Source: Rusavskia elegans (lineage: Eukaryota; Ascomycota; Lecanoromycetes; Teloschistales; Teloschistaceae). Taken from it: DNA of 64,000 nucleotides. The stretch spans positions 487,021 to 551,020 of the forward strand of contig SAUG01000063.1 in NCBI GenBank assembly GCA_011316305.1, written 5' to 3'. Position numbers and translations under genes: made by a program. Below, one piece after another: positions 58,934 to 64,000 of this stretch (positions within the stretch are counted from its first letter, which is position 1; every line of letters starts with the position of its first letter). The notes below the pieces were generated by a model that made no database searches, was not told where the DNA came from, and saw only the letters and a list, made by a program, of their open reading frames with translations.

Positions 58934-59476
58934 GGTTGGGGTGTTGGTGGGTGGGTATGGGATTGGTGGAGTTGTGGATTTGTTGATTGGGGTTTCTTGG
59001 GGATGCGTGGATGGGGGAGCTGTGCGGGAGCTCCTGCGGGAAATTTTGCCAAGATCAATCATGCTTTGCCGAAGATTTTCCGGATTGATATTCACAAGAC
59101 CGAGGGGGACGCTCAGTTTCCTTCTACCGAGATCAACGACATCGATATCTAGGCTGTGTGAAATGGCATCTTCAGAATCTTGATACTGGCAGCGCATACT
59201 GTTTTTTCAAATATCACCAGGTTTTGATGAATGGTTTGCCAGCATAGCTTTCATAGATAAAGTACTGCTTCTTCAGGAAGTGCAGTACGCCAAAGTCATC
59301 GACATTTGATCGCCATTCTTAACCTACAATTCTATTTGTAGCCCCATCAATACTAGTCTGGAGTCGTACGACAGAAATAAAAGAATGCATTCGACCGTAT
59401 ATGTACACCCGCCAGAGACCAAGTTCTTTCCTTTGCAAAGCCCGCCCTCGCAATGCATCATCTCCTCGAGTAAAGT
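58934..59476. other. NHP2 leader and QCR8 downstream spacer
   Basis: This 543-bp stretch includes an 88-codon open extension in frame with NHP2 (59197 to 58934), preceded by a spacer to the QCR8 stop. No independent gene is seen. Confidence 0.4.
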
Positions 59477-60154
59477 TCAACCGCGCACCGTTCCACCTTG
59501 AGTAGCTTCATCCGAGGCCTCAGGACTGTGTGTTCGACCCTCCTTCGAGTTGTAGTATTCGTTCCTGTCGACGATCAGCCATTGGTTTCCTGGTAATTTC
59601 CCATAAAGCCCCTGTTGCCCATGATCGTGTGATCTACCTACTTCTCAGTGGCCCAATTCAAGAGAAGGTATGCGAATGCGATTGGTGGGACGACATATAG
59701 GAATTGAGCTTTGCATCTCCGGTAGGTATTGAAGACCGCGGCGTTGGCGACGCCAGCAAGTGGCCGTTGGCGGTTGGCGGAGAGTGCATAGGTGACAATG
59801 CCTTTTTGTGTTTGCGAACCTGGAGAGCAGGGATGGTCAGACCTGGCATTCGCGCGTTCGATCGTGATCAGGGGATTGAGTGAATAGTTTCATTTTGTTC
59901 CCTCAAGAAGACCTCTCGGTTGGTCGCGCATGGGTGCGCAAGTGATTTGTACCTAAGTTACCCCAACCACCGAGGAACCTGCAGCTTTCTATTAGCATAT
60001 ATGTCTTAGAGCAATCGAATGCATTGAAAGTCCAATGTCCAGACCCGAACGGTGGATGGCGCTATCTATCTTCACCGCGGACTCAGAGCATGGAAGTACA
60101 GGGTTCTACTTACTGGCCATGCTTGGTATCAAGAGGCTCACTGCCGCCACCCAT
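59477..60154 (-). CDS. qcr8: Cytochrome bc1 complex subunit 8 (QCR8)
   Basis: QCR8 is a small single-helix subunit of respiratory complex III that contacts cytochrome b at the ubiquinone site. No single frame shows it; it was rebuilt from four exons: complement(59477..59564, 59642..59819, 59953..59978, 60114..60154), 110 aa. Exon 2 is only 26 nt and gives FLGGWGNLG. The joined core is QTQKGIVTYALSANRQRPLA followed by NAAVFNTYRRCKAQFLYVVP and a helix PPIAFAYLLLNWATEK. The last exon supplies NEYYNSKEGR, the conserved end. Introns are 135, 133 and 77 nt, longer than most here. All junctions are GT-AG and the total is in frame. The fit to the family is close throughout. Confidence 0.92.
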
Positions 60155-61333
60155 TGTGTATGCTGTTTCTCGAGCTAGAGGACTTGAATGACCGGGTGGG
60201 TTTGACCTTCCTAGGAGTCTACAGATTCGTCGGGGTCGCCAGTGCCACCGGTGAGCCAAGAAATGAGGCTGCGGAAATAAAGCTAGTAGTAAAGTGGTTG
60301 GCGTGTGTTGCCCCATCCTTATCTTTATCTCGACCCCGTTCATGATCACGCTTCAAAGAACGCTCCCGTTGCGATTCAGCTCCATACAACGAGGCCACCG
60401 AGCGCTTCCTAACCTATGTTTCAAGACGCCTTCAGGGATCTCACGATCCAAGAACGAATCATACAAACGAGAAGGCACAGAGCCTCCCTTTGGCATTCTG
60501 GCCCCCAATCTTTCCGACGCAAACTCAGCCCCTAGCCTCCATCATTTTGAGGTCCACTCGATCACCCCAAACTCGTAGCCTTGTCACTATTCTTGGGTGA
60601 ATTCCTGATTTAGGAATAAAGCAACTCCCAAACGCAAGTTGCAGCATGTGTCTTTAGACATACCCACGCCGCCGGAGCACATAGCCCGGACTGCCCTCTC
60701 TCTACTTTACTGCAGATCAGTCTGTGGCTCATCTGACATTGTCTTTACGCTTGCCATCCCATTCTCTTTCTCGTTTTCGACCTCTTGTATCGTCTGGGAT
60801 TGTACGTGGAAACAGATTCACGGCCTGTTGGAGCATCTGACAGCATAAGGGTTCTACTAGGGTTACCGAGTTCAGTGGTCAACATCCACGGTTCAGCCTC
60901 GCGGAACAAGTGATGATCCCCTGCGACTCCACACGGTGGTAGATGCGAGGCTGAAGCAAACCCATGCATGGTGTGCCGCAACCTTCGGGGATTCGTCGTT
61001 CTGAAAGTTTCCCGCAGTCGAACCTGTGCAGATAGGACCTGATGCCACGAGAGTCACACAAAAACCCTGCCGCCTTTTTGGAAACAACGGCCAGGCACTT
61101 GTCCTCGGCTCTCTAATAAATTCCATGGTAGACGCCATGTCCCTGCCTCTCAGATATCAACGGCACCGTATTGGTCATGCTCGTGAGGCAAGATTGGTGC
61201 ATTGCTGAGGTTCAGCCGCGTGACTTTCCAGAGCCTTTGGAAAGTCGCTTTTTGAATCGCTTCTAATCTCCCTCTCCTTCTCTCTTATTTGCCCACTCAC
61301 AATTGCCTCTTACTACGAATTGCTTGATCGGCC
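60155..61333. other. Intergenic region upstream of QCR8 and the cysteine-rich gene
   Basis: This 1.2 kb stretch lies between two divergently transcribed genes. Open frames such as 60893-61138 (minus) show no recognisable protein. It contains a short inverted repeat near the start of the cysteine-rich gene (61222-61246). Confidence 0.4.
61222..61246. repeat. 9-bp inverted repeat upstream of the cysteine-rich gene
   Basis: The arms GACTTTCCA and TGGAAAGTC are perfect complements around a 7-nt loop, about 90 bp before the ATG at 61334. It could be a dyad binding site or a chance hairpin. Confidence 0.4.
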
Positions 61334-62379
61334 ATGGCCTTTCATATAATCTTCAAAATTCGTCTTTTATTTGCGATTCTGCTCTGCCACCTTGAATTTG
61401 GTCTGGGTGCAGATCGGTGCTTCTTTCCCAACGGCAAGAAAGCTGTAGGCGACGTCCCTTGCAATCCTACGGCTGCAGATTCGGTCTGTTGTGGTAAAGG
61501 ATGGACGTGTCTTTCGAGCAAAGTCTGTGAATTCAACCAGGACTCCCCCAATTCTGATGTTGACAACGCAATTGGCGAGCAATGGCGTGGAAGCTGTACG
61601 GATAGGGACTGGCAGTCGGGTTTGTGTCCTAAATTCTGCTATGGTGAGTGCCTCGAGTGTTGCCCCGACCCTGAGATTGATGAACTCGCTTGAAAATGCA
61701 TGAGGAAGAGCGAGCGTGTGTTCGAGATGGAAAGAGTATCGACTGATCTACAATCTGTCGTGCAGAGCAAAACAGCGACTGGGTCTATGACGGACCCCAA
61801 TTGGTTCGATCTTGTGGGCAGAAAAACTATTGTTGCCAGCCACCCGGCGGCAATGGTACCAGCTGTTGCGAAAAGAAGGCATACTTCAAGCTGGACGCGG
61901 CCAGGGTGTTGACTGTAATACCTGAGAACCCCGAAACAGTCTCTTCCTCAAGTGCGGCCACGACTTCTGCTCAGCCTCGCACAAGCTCTTTATCGTCGAC
62001 GTCAACATCAACATCTGGCACTCCAACAACCGCTGCCTCTGCCTCACCAACCGGCAACACCGCCGAACAAGACTCAGGCGGCGGCAATTCCACTAATAAA
62101 GGTCTCGCAGCCGGCCTGGGAATCACTCTTGGGCTTGCTCTCATTGGTGGCCTTCTCTTCGGTCTATACAAATGGGATCAAAGACGCCGAATGAAGAGAC
62201 AACCGCATCTGTTGAAGAGATCGTCAGCATCGGTGCCACCACCGGATGGTGTATCACTACCAACTACCATGGCGGAGAGAAACGGGCAGACGGAGTGGGA
62301 AATGCCGACTCGGGAAGATGCCCATGAAGCTCCTTATGCTCAAACAGGGCAGGCACCGAGGATACATTCGGGGTTCTAA
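61334..62379 (+). CDS. Cysteine-rich single-pass membrane protein (fungal sensor-like)
   Basis: The model is join(61334..61643, 61766..62379), 307 aa. The 122-nt intron restores the frame. A signal peptide (LLFAILLCHLEFGLGA) is followed by a cysteine-rich ectodomain. It includes DRCFFPNGKKAVGDVPCNP, SVCCGKGWTCLSSKVCEF and GSCTDRDWQSGLCPKFC, and past the intron QKNYCCQPPGGNGTSCC. A Ser/Thr-rich stalk (about 200-230), likely O-glycosylated, leads to a transmembrane helix GLAAGLGITLGLALIGGLLF. A basic stop-transfer stretch follows (YKWDQRRRMKRQ). The cytosolic tail is about 60 residues. The layout resembles wall-stress sensors, but the ectodomain is not a WSC or Mid2 domain. The ligand is unknown. 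Confidence 0.82.
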
Positions 62380-62989
62380 TCCTAGTCTGGGAGCGATCAC
62401 TCGCAGATTCATGTCCCCGACTAAGGCATGGTGGCTCGTGTTTTTTTACTTTGCTTGGTATCCCTTCGAGTGGTGGTGGGCCGGCGTCCGATACCTTGAC
62501 TGCCAGCCAAACCGGACTCCCCACCATCGCGCGGGATACCGGTTGTTGTCAGTCTTTAACTTCCCTTAATGGAGCGGTAAGGAGCAGGGTCATGGCATGA
62601 ATTCGATCCTCGCATATGATTTCTTTCTCTGGGCGTCATGTTGGTGCTATCATTATGTGCGGGCAGTACGCGACACCTTCTACCGAGCGTCCAGTTGCAT
62701 ACTCCTATCTTGCTCAATGCCAATACATCAACACTCCACTGTGAAATTCAGTTTCTCCGAGGGCGTTGTACTGACGTCTAGTGAATTGTTATTACCTTAC
62801 GTTGACATAGATGATCTGACATAGATTGCTCAAGTACAGAGGGAGTCCATGAGATTCTCGCACCAGCTGGTGGCACGAATGGAGGGTATCGAACTTCGTT
62901 GCCGAATTCCATCGTATCCGAGTACATTACTATCAAAATGTCCAGTGCACGAGATACTAAATCCATCCAAGCTCCATTGCGTCTCTACA
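62380..62989. other. Convergent spacer near the window end
   Basis: This 0.6 kb stretch lies between the stops of two converging genes. No feature was recognised in it. Confidence 0.4.
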
Positions 62990-64000
62990 TCAAACGTCAA
63001 AGATCTCTCCAGCACCACCACCACCAACCCTAACATCGACAATGTCCATCCTCCACCCCTCCCACTCCTTCAACCCCCTCTTCACTTCCCTAACCCTCTC
63101 CAACCTCTTCCTCCCCTCCTCCTCCTGCGCCTGCCGAAAGGCCTCCTCATCAAACCCATCGTCCTCATCATCCGAAAGCAAACTCCCACTCCTTTCCCTC
63201 CCTCCTCCAGTAAAAGCATTGAACCCACTACTCAACACATTTGTGAACCCACCACCACCTCCTGTAGATCGACTTTGCCTCCTCCTGCCTTCACTGAAAT
63301 AAGACGGTCCACCAGAGAGATCCACATCGTCGAATTTACTGCCGGGACTCATCGGTCCCACTGGTTCATCCCCCCCATCAATACTAGCGCTCATTGCTCT
63401 CCTCTTATCTCTCCATACCCCCCTCCTGAGATCAAAGACCTCGCTTTCCAGCGCCCGGATCTTCCTCTCCAGTTTTCCCCTCTCTTCATCCTCCAGCTCA
63501 TCCAATTCCTCATCGCCCCCGCCTCCCCCCGAACTGGCGTCTTTCTTCCGCGCCCGCTCCCGCTCGTCCCTCAGCCGTAAATTTTCGTTCTCAAGCGTAG
63601 CGAGGCGGCGGCGCATTTCCGTGGCTTCGCGCTCGTTATTCTGGCGGCGGCCGTCGCTTTCGCGCTGGAGGTTGTTCAAAGCGGCGAGTTTTTTCTCCAG
63701 CGTCTCCACTCTTTTCAACGACTCCTCGGCTTTGGATTTGCTTTCCTCGGCTTCGCGGGTGAGGGTGCGGAGTTTGGTTTCGGCGCTCGTACGTTCGCTG
63801 CCGTCCTTGACTGCTTTTTCGCTGGCGCGCTCGAGGTTCTTTTTTGTGTCTGCGAGTTCGCGTTGGGCTGCGCCGGCGGCACGTTCGGCGCGGTCGAGTT
63901 TTGTTTCGAGAGCGGAGATTTGTTCTGTGTGGGAAGAGGTGGAGGAGGTAGATTTGGAGAGCTGGGCTCGAAGGTTTGAGATTTCGAGTTCCATGGATTC
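62990..64000 (-). CDS. Coiled-coil protein, 5' truncated by the window edge
   Basis: The frame is open to the end of the window, so the N-terminus lies beyond it; the methionine at 63994 is internal. The visible 336 codons encode a long alpha-helical coiled coil (heptads rich in Leu, Glu, Arg, Lys such as ALETKLDRAERAAGAAQREL). A glycine-rich break follows, then a conserved-looking C-terminal region with GGPSYFSEGRRRQSRSTGG, VLSSGFNAFTGGGRERSGSL, GLKEWEGWRMDIVDVR and a FDV end. This resembles large fungal coiled-coil proteins sometimes annotated as M-protein-repeat or TMF/Sgm1-like golgins. The Golgi link is only a suggestion. Confidence 0.75.
   Translation of the reverse strand, partial: ESMELEISNLRAQLSKSTSSTSSHTEQISALETKLDRAERAAGAAQRELADTKKNLERASEKAVKDGSERTSAETKLRTLTREAEESKSKAEESLKRVETLEKKLAALNNLQRESDGRRQNNEREATEMRRRLATLENENLRLRDERERARKKDASSGGGGGDEELDELEDEERGKLERKIRALESEVFDLRRGVWRDKRRAMSASIDGGDEPVGPMSPGSKFDDVDLSGGPSYFSEGRRRQSRSTGGGGGFTNVLSSGFNAFTGGGRERSGSLLSDDEDDGFDEEAFRQAQEEEGRKRLERVREVKRGLKEWEGWRMDIVDVRVGGGGAGEIFDV

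Noticed and set aside
1..64000. tRNA, rRNA, CRISPR, intact transposon or secondary-metabolite cluster
   Set aside because: I scanned by eye for T-arm motifs, spaced repeats, transposase/reverse-transcriptase motifs and synthase domains and saw none. A tRNAscan-SE and RepeatMasker run would be decisive.

Overview
This window is nuclear DNA from a filamentous ascomycete (Pezizomycotina). The evidence is many short GT-AG introns (mostly 44-80 nt), about 25 genes in 64 kb, and typically fungal genes: a trifunctional trpC, a NUC-1/Pho4-type bHLH regulator, WSC and DUF7729 surface proteins, an NCS1 permease and a YAT-type amino-acid permease. I cannot settle the class; Eurotiomycetes, Dothideomycetes and Lecanoromycetes all remain possible. 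Most ORFs in the window are single exons, so gene models here were joined by hand from splice signals and conserved protein segments. In every multi-exon model given, the exons sum to a multiple of three.

Layout. 0-7.2 kb: DPM2 (-), CWC22 (+) and a BCAS3-like WD40 protein (+). 7.2-13.6 kb: a gene-poor stretch, a DUF7729 surface protein (+) and the NUC-1-like phosphate regulator (-). 13.6-21.6 kb: a degenerate repeat, HSP90 (-) with a probable heat-shock element, a fungal multi-pass membrane protein with an overlapping uORF (-), and a PRXL2/AhpC-TSA-like protein (-). 22.9-27.6 kb: UPF1 (-) and IMP4 (+), divergent. 27.6-32 kb: a gene desert with two abutting hairpins, then an amino-acid permease (+). 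32.3-43.8 kb: a BRCT-WGR protein (-), trpC (-), NUP188 (+) and a secreted WSC protein (+). 43.8-46.7 kb: a disturbed region with a second, inverted copy of the repeat and unassigned coding-like sequence. 46.7-55.2 kb: an F-box protein (+), EFM7 (-), VPS23 (+) and an NCS1 uracil/allantoin-type permease (+). 55.8-64 kb: two small disordered proteins (+), NHP2 (-), QCR8 (-, four exons, one of only 26 nt), a cysteine-rich single-pass membrane protein (+), and a coiled-coil protein cut by the window edge (-).

Most genes are housekeeping: splicing (CWC22), nonsense-mediated decay (UPF1), ribosome and snoRNP biogenesis (IMP4, NHP2), the nuclear pore (NUP188), ESCRT-I (VPS23), the respiratory chain (QCR8), chaperoning (HSP90), translation-factor methylation (EFM7), dolichol-mannose synthesis (DPM2) and tryptophan synthesis (trpC). 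They form no single pathway or cluster. I see no secondary-metabolite cluster, CRISPR, virus or intact transposon. The points most worth checking are a redox motif split by an in-frame intron, a PARP-like BRCT-WGR protein without a catalytic domain, start codons isolated by introns, the dispersed repeat pair, and the unassigned 44-46 kb region.
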